Of a stretch of DNA of 7,142 bases, positions 1 to 4,719 are shown in pieces. How positions within the stretch are numbered: position 1 is the stretch's first letter; every line of letters starts with the position of its first letter. The translations under genes and the position numbers were made by a program. The DNA comes from an uncultured Lachnospiraceae bacterium (GTDB lineage: Bacteria; Bacillota_A; Clostridia; Lachnospirales; Lachnospiraceae). The DNA is taken from contig CAJUMT010000182.1 in assembly GCA_910587495.1 (NCBI GenBank), positions 1 to 7,142 on the forward strand, given 5' to 3'. Below the pieces are notes generated by a model. That model ran no database searches. It worked only from the letters and a program-made list of their open reading frames with translations, and was not told the DNA's origin.

Positions 1-276
1 TTTATCCAGGATGACAATGTGCCGGTGCCTGCGGAAGCGGCCGCTTTTACACTTTTGAAAGAACAGCTGGTCGAAGTGTTAGGCACGTTGACCGAAAGAG
101 AACAGAAGGTACTCCGCCTGCGTTTCGGATTGGATGATGGCCGGGCACGCACATTGGAAGAAGTGGGCAAGGAGTTCAATGTCACTCGTGAGCGTATTCG
201 CCAGATCGAGGCAAAGGCGCTTCGGAAACTCCGCCATCCCAGCAGAAGCCGGAAGCTGAAGGATTTTCTTGACTGA
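1..276 (+). CDS. rpoD: RNA polymerase primary sigma factor, C-terminal fragment (region 4)
   Basis: This is the 3' end of the housekeeping sigma factor (RpoD/SigA), which directs RNA polymerase to -35/-10 promoters. The reading frame is open from base 1, so the gene starts upstream of the window; the GTG at 19 is an internal Val codon. The visible 91 codons cover the end of region 3 and all of region 4. They include the hallmark stretch LRLRFGLDDGRARTLEEVGK and the helix-turn-helix recognition segment VTRERIRQIEAKALRKLRHP, which contacts the -35 box. It ends with the usual KLKDFLD tail, so the C-terminus is complete. The TGA stop shares its last base with the ATG of trmK, implying translational coupling. 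The sigma factor followed by trmK and a nif3-type gene is a common order in Firmicutes. Confidence 0.97.
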   Translation, partial: FIQDDNVPVPAEAAAFTLLKEQLVEVLGTLTEREQKVLRLRFGLDDGRARTLEEVGKEFNVTRERIRQIEAKALRKLRHPSRSRKLKDFLD

Positions 277-989
277 TGTCTTTTCTTAAATTGTCAGGGA
301 GAATGGAGCGGTTGGCGTCAAAAGTGACAAAAGGCAGCCGGCTTGCAGACGTGGGGACGGATCATGGCTATATTCCCATATCCCTGATCTTAAGAGGACA
401 GATTCAGGCGGCGGTCGCTATGGATATAGGACAAGGACCGCTAGAGAGAGCGAAAAAGCATATTCAGGCATATGGGCTGGATACATATATTAAAACCCGT
501 CTGTCTGACGGGTTGTCAGAGCTTGCGCCAGGGGAAGCCGATACTGTGCTGATTGCAGGCATGGGAGGCGCTTTGACCGTAAGAATTTTAGAAAACGGCG
601 GGCATTGCCTGGGGACAGTAAGGGAACTGATCCTTCAGCCTCAGTCGGAGATTTTTAAGGTCAGGGCATGGCTTTGTGAAAATGGATTTGTAATTACAGA
701 GGAAGATATTGTGCTGGATATGGGGAAATATTATCCTATCATAAAGGCGGTGCATGGCCGGTCGCTTTCTATGTCCCGGGCGGAACTGGCTTACGGAAGT
801 GCAGGCCTTCAAAAGTCTCCCGCCGTATTATATGAATATCTTCAAAAAGAACTTGCAAAGAAAAAGTATATTATAGAAATGTTGGAACAGAACGGCCAGA
901 GAGATTCCGTTCGTGCCCTGGAACTTAAAAAAGAATACGAAATTATAAAGACAGCATATGCGGAACTAAAACAGCAACGGAACGGATAA
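276..989 (+). CDS. trmK: tRNA (adenine(22)-N1)-methyltransferase TrmK
   Basis: TrmK (YqfN in Bacillus subtilis) is a cytosolic SAM-dependent enzyme that methylates N1 of adenine 22 in tRNA. The Rossmann-fold SAM site is visible: LADVGTDHGYIP at residues 24-34, an acidic MD at 49-50, LSDGL at 76-80, and the AGMGG motif at 94-98 followed by LQPQ at 120-123. Residues 185-235 are charged and helical, matching the C-terminal coiled coil of the family. The length, 237 aa, matches family members of about 230-240 aa. The start overlaps the rpoD stop by one base and has AAGGA about 10 nt upstream, inside rpoD. An oddity is that the last codons (AELKQQRNG) and the stop lie in sequence that recurs just downstream as part of a repeat array, so the natural C-terminus may have been replaced by repeat DNA. 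Confidence 0.95.
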   Translation: MSFLKLSGRMERLASKVTKGSRLADVGTDHGYIPISLILRGQIQAAVAMDIGQGPLERAKKHIQAYGLDTYIKTRLSDGLSELAPGEADTVLIAGMGGALTVRILENGGHCLGTVRELILQPQSEIFKVRAWLCENGFVITEEDIVLDMGKYYPIIKAVHGRSLSMSRAELAYGSAGLQKSPAVLYEYLQKELAKKKYIIEMLEQNGQRDSVRALELKKEYEIIKTAYAELKQQRNG

Positions 990-1034
990 TGCCCTCAGAG
1001 CGGGGGCATTGGAAGTGGAGTTGCGGAACTTTAA
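971..1034 (+). repeat. Leader-element family, copy 0 (shortened tandem copy)
   Basis: This is a shortened member of the repeat family described at 1035-1140. It begins with ACAGCAACGGAACG inside the trmK coding sequence, carries the inverted repeat AATGCCC (988-994) / GGGCATT (1004-1010), and ends with GCGGAACTTTAA (1023-1034). Bases 988-1034 match 1094-1140 at 46 of 47 positions. Compared with the next copy it lacks about 42 nt in the middle, which is the inner stem. It is not followed by a ribosome binding site but runs straight into the next copy. I infer a tandem duplication with an internal deletion. Confidence 0.85.
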
Positions 1035-1140
1035 ACAGCAACGGAACGTACAATGCCCGAGAGGATTGACGGACGTGTCTTTTTGCGGACGGAAATGCTC
1101 TCAGAGCGGGGGCATTGGAAGTGGAGTTGCGGAACTTTAA
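1035..1140 (+). repeat. Leader-element family, copy 1 (upstream of Nif3-like gene)
   Basis: This is a putative structured RNA in the 5' leader of the Nif3-like gene. The 5' box ACAGCAACGG is followed by CGTACAATGCCC, close to the CGTACAGTGCCC of the copy at 5829. The outer stem is CAATGCCC (1051-1058) with GGGCATTG (1110-1117), 8 perfect pairs. The inner stem is GAGAG (1059-1063) with CTCTC (1098-1102). A 7-nt 3' bulge, AGAGCGG (1103-1109), separates the two. The 3' box GCGGAACTTTAA (1129-1140) directly abuts TAGGAGG. There is no U-tract after the stem, so it is not an intrinsic terminator. Function unknown. Confidence 0.8.
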
Positions 1141-1141
1141 T

Positions 1142-1147
1142 AGGAGG
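1142..1147 (+). promoter_or_regulatory. Ribosome binding site that fixes the Nif3-like start
   Basis: AGGAGG lies 4 nt before the ATG at 1152. It shows that translation starts there and not at the upstream in-frame ATG at 1053, which falls inside the repeat element and has no comparable Shine-Dalgarno sequence. Confidence 0.85.
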
Positions 1148-1151
1148 CTGT

Positions 1152-1922
1152 ATGAGATGTAATGAGATTTGTACTCTTCTGGAGCAGGAGTACAGCCCTG
1201 CGTATGCCTGCGAGTGGGACAATGTAGGACTGCTGGCGGGCCGCAGGGAGAAAGAAGTAAAAAGTATCCTGCTGGCGCTGGACGCTACGGATGAAGTAGT
1301 GCGTATGGCGTCAGAGCAGAAAGCGGATATGTTGATTACCCATCATCCCATGATTTTTTCTCCCGTCAGACGGGTGACAGATGAGGATATGATTGGCAGA
1401 AGACTGATTACTCTGATCGGAAATGATATATCGTACTATGCCATGCATACCAATTATGATACAAGAGGAATGGCGGATTTGTCTGCAGCTATGCTGGGGC
1501 TTTTAGAATGCACGGTGCTGGAAGAAGTGAAAGACGGGGAAGGCATCGGCAGAGTCGGAATGCTTTCGGAAGAGATGTCTCTTTCAGCCTGCGGGGATCT
1601 TGTGAAAAAGACATTCAGCATTCCGAATATTAAATTGTTCGGTTCGCCGGATACGCTGGTTCGCCGGGCAGCGATCTGTCCGGGCGCGGGAAAAAGCACG
1701 ATGAAAGAAGCCTTAAAAGCAGACTGCGACGTGTATATTACAGGGGACATAGACCACCATACAGGCATTGACGCGGTAGATCAGGGGTTATGCATCATTG
1801 ACGCAGGGCATTATGGAATAGAACATATTTTTATGGAGGATGTAAAAGAGTATCTGGAAAAAAGGCTGGATGGCGTACGCATAAGCTGTGTGCCTGTCCG
1901 GCATCCGTTTACAGTAGCGTAA
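1152..1922 (+). CDS. Nif3-like dinuclear metal center protein (YbgI/YqfO family)
   Basis: This is a 256-aa member of the Nif3 family, often labelled GTP cyclohydrolase 1 type 2 homolog. Family proteins form toroidal hexamers with a two-metal site in each subunit; the cellular role is not settled. Visible hallmarks are WDNVGLLAG near residues 22-30, the metal-ligand stretch ADMLITHHPMIF around 59-70, and the C-terminal DAGHYGIEHI, which supplies the other His/Glu ligands. The length fits the short E. coli YbgI-type form; the longer form, as in B. subtilis YqfO, has an inserted PII-like domain that is absent here. I choose ATG 1152 because AGGAGG precedes it and because MRCNEICTLLEQEYSPAYACEWDN is the expected N-terminus (no long extension). 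It sits 162 nt after trmK, the gap being filled by two repeat elements, and probably belongs to the same operon. Confidence 0.92.
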   Translation: MRCNEICTLLEQEYSPAYACEWDNVGLLAGRREKEVKSILLALDATDEVVRMASEQKADMLITHHPMIFSPVRRVTDEDMIGRRLITLIGNDISYYAMHTNYDTRGMADLSAAMLGLLECTVLEEVKDGEGIGRVGMLSEEMSLSACGDLVKKTFSIPNIKLFGSPDTLVRRAAICPGAGKSTMKEALKADCDVYITGDIDHHTGIDAVDQGLCIIDAGHYGIEHIFMEDVKEYLEKRLDGVRISCVPVRHPFTVA

Positions 1923-1924
1923 AT

Positions 1925-2026
1925 ACAGCGGAGGCTCTCCCGGCGCACAGATTGCTTTCAGGACGCACAGAGGACAGAAAGCAATCTAGTACCGGTGTGC
2001 CGGGGGAGCCGTAGCGGAACTTAAAT
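1925..2026 (+). repeat. Leader-element family, copy 2 (upstream of nucleoside kinase; best-folded copy)
   Basis: This is the most regular copy. It starts 3 nt after the Nif3-like stop with ACAGCGGA. The outer stem is 16 pairs, 1933-1948 with 1995-2010, all Watson-Crick except two G-U type pairs. The inner stem is 11 perfect pairs, AGATTGCTTTC (1949-1959) with GAAAGCAATCT (1977-1987), closed by a 17-nt loop. The stems abut on the 5' side and are separated on the 3' side by the 7-nt bulge AGTACCG (1988-1994). The 3' box GCGGAACTTAAAT (2014-2026) abuts AGGAGG (2027-2032). The G-U pairs argue for selection on RNA, but the role is unknown. No U-tract follows, so it is not a terminator. Confidence 0.85.
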
Positions 2027-2037
2027 AGGAGGATGGT

Positions 2038-3690
2038 ATGGCACAGATCAAAGTTGAGGGAAAAACGATTGAAGCGGCAGAGGGTATGACTTACAAAGAG
2101 CTGGCGGAAACATTTCAGAAAGAATATCAGCATGATATCGTCCTGGTGTTGGAGAACGGCAGGATGCGCGAGCTTTTTCGTCCGGTAAAGCCGGGTGCAA
2201 AAGTGCGGTTTATTACGACAGGACAGAACGACGGCTTTAAAACTTATAAACGAAGCGTCACGCTTCTTATGTTAAAAGCTGTTTATGATGTGGCGGGTAT
2301 GGAGGCGGTCAGCGGGATCAAAGTGCATTTTTCCATTAGTCATGGTTATTTCTGTACCAGCGAGAATCAGAAAATTGACGAGGCGTTTCTTGCAAAAGTC
2401 CAGGCGCGTATGGAAGAGCTGGTATCCCTGGCGCTTCCTTTGGAGAAAGCTACAATACCGGTGAACGACGCCATTGAAAATTTTACCCGTCATGGAATGC
2501 TTGACAAGGCAAAGCTGTTCAGATTCCGCAGAAGTTCTACAGTAAACGTCTATCGTCTGGATGGATTTGAAGACTATTATTATGGCTATATGGTACCGGA
2601 TACCGGGTACTTGAAATATTTTCGCCTGATTCCTTATGACGGCGGTTTTGTACTGGAGTTTCCGCCGGAGAAGACGCCGGAAACTTTCGCGCCTTTCGCG
2701 CCGGTAGACAAGCTTTTTGCCACTTTGAAAAAGACGATCAGATGGGGAGAAATCCTGGAAATTCCCACTGTAGGGGCATTAAACGAGCAGATAGCAGGAG
2801 GAAATTTAGGAGATATTATTCTGGCCCAGGAAGCGATTATGGAGAAAGAGCTGGGCAATATCGCCGAGCGGATTGCATCCGAGCATGAGAAGAAACTGAT
2901 TATGATCGCAGGACCTTCTTCTTCCGGAAAGACTACATTTTCTCACCGGCTTTCCATACAGCTTATAGCCCACGGCCTGAAACCGCATCCTATAGGGGTG
3001 GACAATTACTTTGTGGAAAGAGAAGAAACGCCCCTTGATGAGGAGGGAAACTATAACTTCGAGTGTTTGGGAGCCATAGATGTAAAACTGTTCAACGACC
3101 ATATGAGCGCTCTTTTGCGGGGAGAAGAAGTGGCTATGCCTACTTTTAACTTCCTGACAGGCAAAAAAGAATATAAAGGAAATACATTGAAGCTTCAGGA
3201 AGATGATGTGCTGGTCATCGAGGGTATTCACTGCTTAAACGATGCCATGTCCCATTCGCTTCCCAAAGAAAATAAGTTTAAGATCTATCTAAGCGCCCTC
3301 ACGCAGCTTAAGATCGACGAGCATAACCGGATCCCCACTACGGACGGTCGTATGATCCGCCGGATGGTCCGTGACGCGAGAACCAGGGGCGCCAGCGCCA
3401 AGAGAACCATATCCATGTGGCCGTCCGTCCGCAGAGGAGAAGATGAGAATATCTTCCCCTATCAGGGAGATGCAGATGTTATGTTTAACTCGGCCCTGAT
3501 CTATGAACTGGCTGTGTTAAAACAATATGCGGAACCCCTTCTGTTCGGCATCCGAGAAGATGAGCCGGAGTATTTAGAAGCAAAGCGTTTGCTGAAATTC
3601 CTGAATTATTTCCAGGGGATTGACAGCAATATGGTGCCTAATAATTCTATCCTGCGGGAATTTATTGGAGGCAGCTATTTCAATGTGTAA
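2038..3690 (+). CDS. Uridine kinase-like nucleoside kinase with N-terminal TGS and ThrRS-like domains
   Basis: This 550-aa cytosolic protein has three parts. Residues about 2-60 resemble a TGS domain (IKVEGKTIEAAEGMTYKELA). Residues about 65-230 resemble the second additional domain of threonyl-tRNA synthetase, including VHFSISHGYF at 96-105. Residues about 287-500 form a P-loop kinase of the uridine kinase/phosphoribulokinase family: Walker A GPSSSGKT (292-299), VDNYF (321-325), a Walker B-like VLVIEGIHCLN (391-401), and the Arg-rich RMVRDARTRG (442-451). By family it should phosphorylate a nucleoside, probably uridine or cytidine, but the substrate is inferred. It is much longer than a stand-alone uridine kinase (about 210 aa). 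The start is supported by AGGAGG at 2027-2032, 5 nt before ATG. A repeat element fills most of the gap after the Nif3-like gene. It is probably the last gene of the operon, because the next gene runs the other way. Confidence 0.92.
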   Translation: MAQIKVEGKTIEAAEGMTYKELAETFQKEYQHDIVLVLENGRMRELFRPVKPGAKVRFITTGQNDGFKTYKRSVTLLMLKAVYDVAGMEAVSGIKVHFSISHGYFCTSENQKIDEAFLAKVQARMEELVSLALPLEKATIPVNDAIENFTRHGMLDKAKLFRFRRSSTVNVYRLDGFEDYYYGYMVPDTGYLKYFRLIPYDGGFVLEFPPEKTPETFAPFAPVDKLFATLKKTIRWGEILEIPTVGALNEQIAGGNLGDIILAQEAIMEKELGNIAERIASEHEKKLIMIAGPSSSGKTTFSHRLSIQLIAHGLKPHPIGVDNYFVEREETPLDEEGNYNFECLGAIDVKLFNDHMSALLRGEEVAMPTFNFLTGKKEYKGNTLKLQEDDVLVIEGIHCLNDAMSHSLPKENKFKIYLSALTQLKIDEHNRIPTTDGRMIRRMVRDARTRGASAKRTISMWPSVRRGEDENIFPYQGDADVMFNSALIYELAVLKQYAEPLLFGIREDEPEYLEAKRLLKFLNYFQGIDSNMVPNNSILREFIGGSYFNV

Positions 3691-3709
3691 AAAGTCTTGA
3701 TTTTTCGCG

Positions 3710-3752
3710 CCCTGACCGTCCGTCTGCATAGACAGCAGAAGGAGGGTCAGGG
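3710..3752. terminator. Long hairpin between convergent udk-like gene and vapC; possible terminator
   Basis: The arms CCCTGACC (3710-3717) and GGTCAGGG (3745-3752) pair perfectly. They are followed inwards by a G-G mismatch, TCC/GGA, a G-A mismatch, and TCTGC/GCAGA around a 7-nt loop. It lies 20 nt after the kinase stop and 18 nt beyond the vapC stop on the other strand, where a bidirectional transcript end is expected. Neither side has a clean U-tract (the + strand continues TTGAGTTATAATAAC), so efficient intrinsic termination is doubtful. Confidence 0.45.
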
Positions 3753-3769
3753 TTGAGTTATAATAACTA

Positions 3770-4180
3770 TCATTCTGATCGTATGGTCCAGTTTTCAACT
3801 TTCAAACCGTCCACACGAAGAAATTCTTTGGTATTGTTTGTTACCAATGTAAGAGCCTTCGATTTTGCATGGGCCGCAATTAACATATCCATCGGTCCGA
3901 TGGGTATTCCCTTACTTTCAAGTTTTGCCCTGATTTTACCATACTCTTCTGCTGCATAACTGTCAAATTCCAGAATTGTAATCGGCGAAAGGAATAGTGC
4001 CAGAGCAATTCGATTTTTGTCTATGGCCCGACTCTTTTCAATACCATGTGTCAGTTCTGCATAAGTAATTGTTGAAATACACATTTCGTCAGGGTCATGT
4101 TTTAAAAAATTTTTGATTACTTCTGCAGGTTTATGCTTAATTGTGTAAATGCAGATATTCGTATCCAGCATATATTTCAT
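3770..4180 (-). CDS. vapC: Type II toxin VapC, PIN-domain ribonuclease
   Basis: This 136-aa PIN-domain toxin belongs to the VapC group; family members are Mg2+-dependent endoribonucleases that cut specific tRNA or rRNA sites and stop growth when free of antitoxin. Acidic active-site residues are visible: D6 in MLDTNICIY, E42 in TYAELTHGIE and D98 in IGPMDMLIAAHA. The C-terminal LVTNNTKEFLRVDGLKVENW (112-131) is typical of the family; it carries Asn where some PIN proteins have a fourth acidic residue, which is common in this subgroup. Full length, with no frameshift. Its ATG overlaps the vapB stop in ATGA (4177-4180), and there is only a weak Shine-Dalgarno sequence, so its translation is probably coupled to vapB. 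It is visibly more AT-rich than the flanking genes, suggesting acquisition by transfer. Confidence 0.93.
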   Translation of the reverse strand: MKYMLDTNICIYTIKHKPAEVIKNFLKHDPDEMCISTITYAELTHGIEKSRAIDKNRIALALFLSPITILEFDSYAAEEYGKIRAKLESKGIPIGPMDMLIAAHAKSKALTLVTNNTKEFLRVDGLKVENWTIRSE

Positions 4181-4407
4181 AGCGTTTCACGTTCCTGGCC
4201 TGCGGTCTGTTTGCGTCCGTCAACCATAAAATCGTCTGAAAATAATTCCAGGCTGTTCAAAAATCCTGTCCATTTGTTTTCTTTTGGCATCAAAAGAACA
4301 ATATCTCCAATCTTGTTAACAGCTACCTCATCCCCGAAAAAACGATATTCTTTTGGCAGACGAACAGCTTGGCTTCTGCCGTTTTCAAATATTTTAGCAG
4401 TCATCAT
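4177..4407 (-). CDS. vapB: Antitoxin VapB, AbrB/MazE-type swapped-hairpin DNA-binding protein
   Basis: This is the cognate antitoxin of the downstream VapC. The N-terminus MMTAKIFENGRSQAVRLPKE is the characteristic AbrB/VapB swapped-hairpin barrel that binds the operator; the C-terminal tail (roughly WTGFLNSLELFSDDFMVDG) should wrap the toxin active site. The frame is open from an ATG at 4413, but I prefer the ATG at 4407. GGAGG is only 3 nt from the first ATG and 9 nt from the second, and homologous VapB proteins begin directly at M-x-TAK-hydrophobic-F. This gives 76 aa, or 78 aa if the first ATG is used. It overlaps vapC by 4 nt. The operon is probably autoregulated through the repeats covering its promoter. 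Confidence 0.9.
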   Translation of the reverse strand: MMTAKIFENGRSQAVRLPKEYRFFGDEVAVNKIGDIVLLMPKENKWTGFLNSLELFSDDFMVDGRKQTAGQERETL

Positions 4408-4430
4408 AGTCATGTACCTCCTATATTTGC

Positions 4431-4459
4431 AGTATATATCTTGATATATATCTTGTCAA
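4431..4459 (-). promoter_or_regulatory. vapBC promoter (TTGACA - 17 - TATACT)
   Basis: Reading the minus strand, TTGACA (4459-4454) is followed by a 17-nt spacer and TATACT (4436-4431). This is a perfect -35 and a five-of-six -10 for the housekeeping sigma factor. Transcription would start near 4424, giving a very short leader before the GGAGG. Confidence 0.85.
4433..4455. promoter_or_regulatory. Putative vapBC operator: 11-nt direct repeats plus palindrome
   Basis: TATATATCTTG occurs at 4433-4443 and again at 4445-4455, a 12-nt step. A 10-bp palindrome, GATATATATC, spans 4443-4452. Both lie across the promoter spacer and touch the -10 and -35 boxes. Binding of a VapBC complex here would block RNA polymerase, as is known for the family; the assignment is an inference from position and symmetry. 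Confidence 0.6.
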
Positions 4460-4508
4460 GGATAAACGCCTGGATCAGTATCTTTGCCTGTAATCATGCG
4501 TTTATCCT
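4459..4508. repeat. Perfect 11-bp inverted repeat upstream of vapBC promoter
   Basis: AGGATAAACGC (4459-4469) and GCGTTTATCCT (4498-4508) are exact inverted copies with a 28-nt interval. The left arm begins at the outer base of the vapB -35 box. It could be a hairpin, a binding site for a dimeric regulator, or a trace of an insertion boundary. No U-tract follows on either strand. Confidence 0.6.
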
Positions 4509-4527
4509 GAACAGTAGGCCAGGGCGC

Positions 4528-4556
4528 TTGCATTTTCCGCTTATATGTGCTATCTT
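4528..4556 (+). promoter_or_regulatory. Candidate extended -10 promoter for the EIIC-like gene
   Basis: TTGCAT (4528-4533), a 17-nt spacer and TATCTT (4551-4556), with TGC immediately before the -10, make an extended -10 promoter. The -35 is poor and the -10 is four of six. Transcription would begin near 4563 and give a leader of roughly 157 nt that contains the hairpin and leader-element copy 3. Confidence 0.4.
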
Positions 4557-4570
4557 AGTAGGAAATAACT

Positions 4571-4601
4571 GTCTTGTCACATGTAAATAAAGTGTCAAGA
4601 C
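4571..4601. other. Hairpin in the EIIC-gene leader
   Basis: GTCTTGTCAC (4571-4580) pairs with GTGTCAAGAC (4592-4601) at 9 of 10 positions, with one T-T mismatch and an 11-nt AT-rich loop. It ends only 4 nt before leader-element copy 3. It is followed by AAAAA rather than a U-tract, so it is not a + strand terminator. Confidence 0.5.
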
Positions 4602-4605
4602 AAAA

Positions 4606-4708
4606 ACAGCGAAATCCCGGAAGCGCCCAGATCAATGAGTGGACGCTGCCAGGCGGCCGGGAGTTGATCTAGTACCCGGGCGGTGAAGGGATGGAGCGGA
4701 ACTATAAT
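4606..4708 (+). repeat. Leader-element family, copy 3 (upstream of EIIC-like gene)
   Basis: The 5' box ACAGCGAA is followed by an outer stem ATCCC (4614-4618) with GGGAT (4688-4692), an internal loop, and CGCCC (4624-4628) with GGGCG (4678-4682). The inner stem is AGATCAA (4629-4635) with TTGATCT (4664-4670). The 7-nt 3' bulge is AGTACCC (4671-4677), in the same place as AGTACCG of copy 2. The 3' box GCGGAACTATAAT (4696-4708) abuts GGAGGG. Stem bases differ from copy 2 while the fold is kept, which supports a conserved RNA. Confidence 0.82.
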
Positions 4709-4719
4709 GGAGGGTTTTT

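Larger units (their letters stand above)
4414..4719. other. Divergent intergenic region between vapB and the EIIC-like gene
   Basis: This 306-nt gap holds, left to right: the vapB ribosome binding site and promoter with operator repeats; a perfect 11-bp inverted repeat (4459-4508); a candidate + strand promoter (4528-4556); a hairpin (4571-4601); and leader-element copy 3 (4606-4708) with its ribosome binding site. I see no additional coding sequence in it. Confidence 0.75.

Noticed and set aside
960..1140. Tandem repeats near 1000 as a CRISPR array
   Set aside because: There are only two or three unequal copies, no uniform repeat-spacer unit and no cas genes; the repeats belong to the leader-element family.
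1035..2026. Leader elements as intrinsic terminators
   Set aside because: None of the hairpins is followed by a U-tract; each is followed by the GCGGAACT box and a ribosome binding site.
2806..3231. 141-codon minus-strand frame inside the nucleoside kinase
   Set aside because: It is antisense to the conserved Walker A/B kinase core; no independent start signals.
4696..4708. TATAAT in copy 3 as a -10 promoter box
   Set aside because: No -35 at 16-18 nt upstream, the start point would fall in the ribosome binding site, and the hexamer is not kept in copies 1 and 2.
4606..4719. Leader element as a T-box, because of the GGAGCGGAAC resemblance to the T-box sequence
   Set aside because: The GGUGGNACCRCG core and a downstream terminator/antiterminator are missing, and the genes led are not aminoacyl-tRNA synthetases or amino-acid genes.
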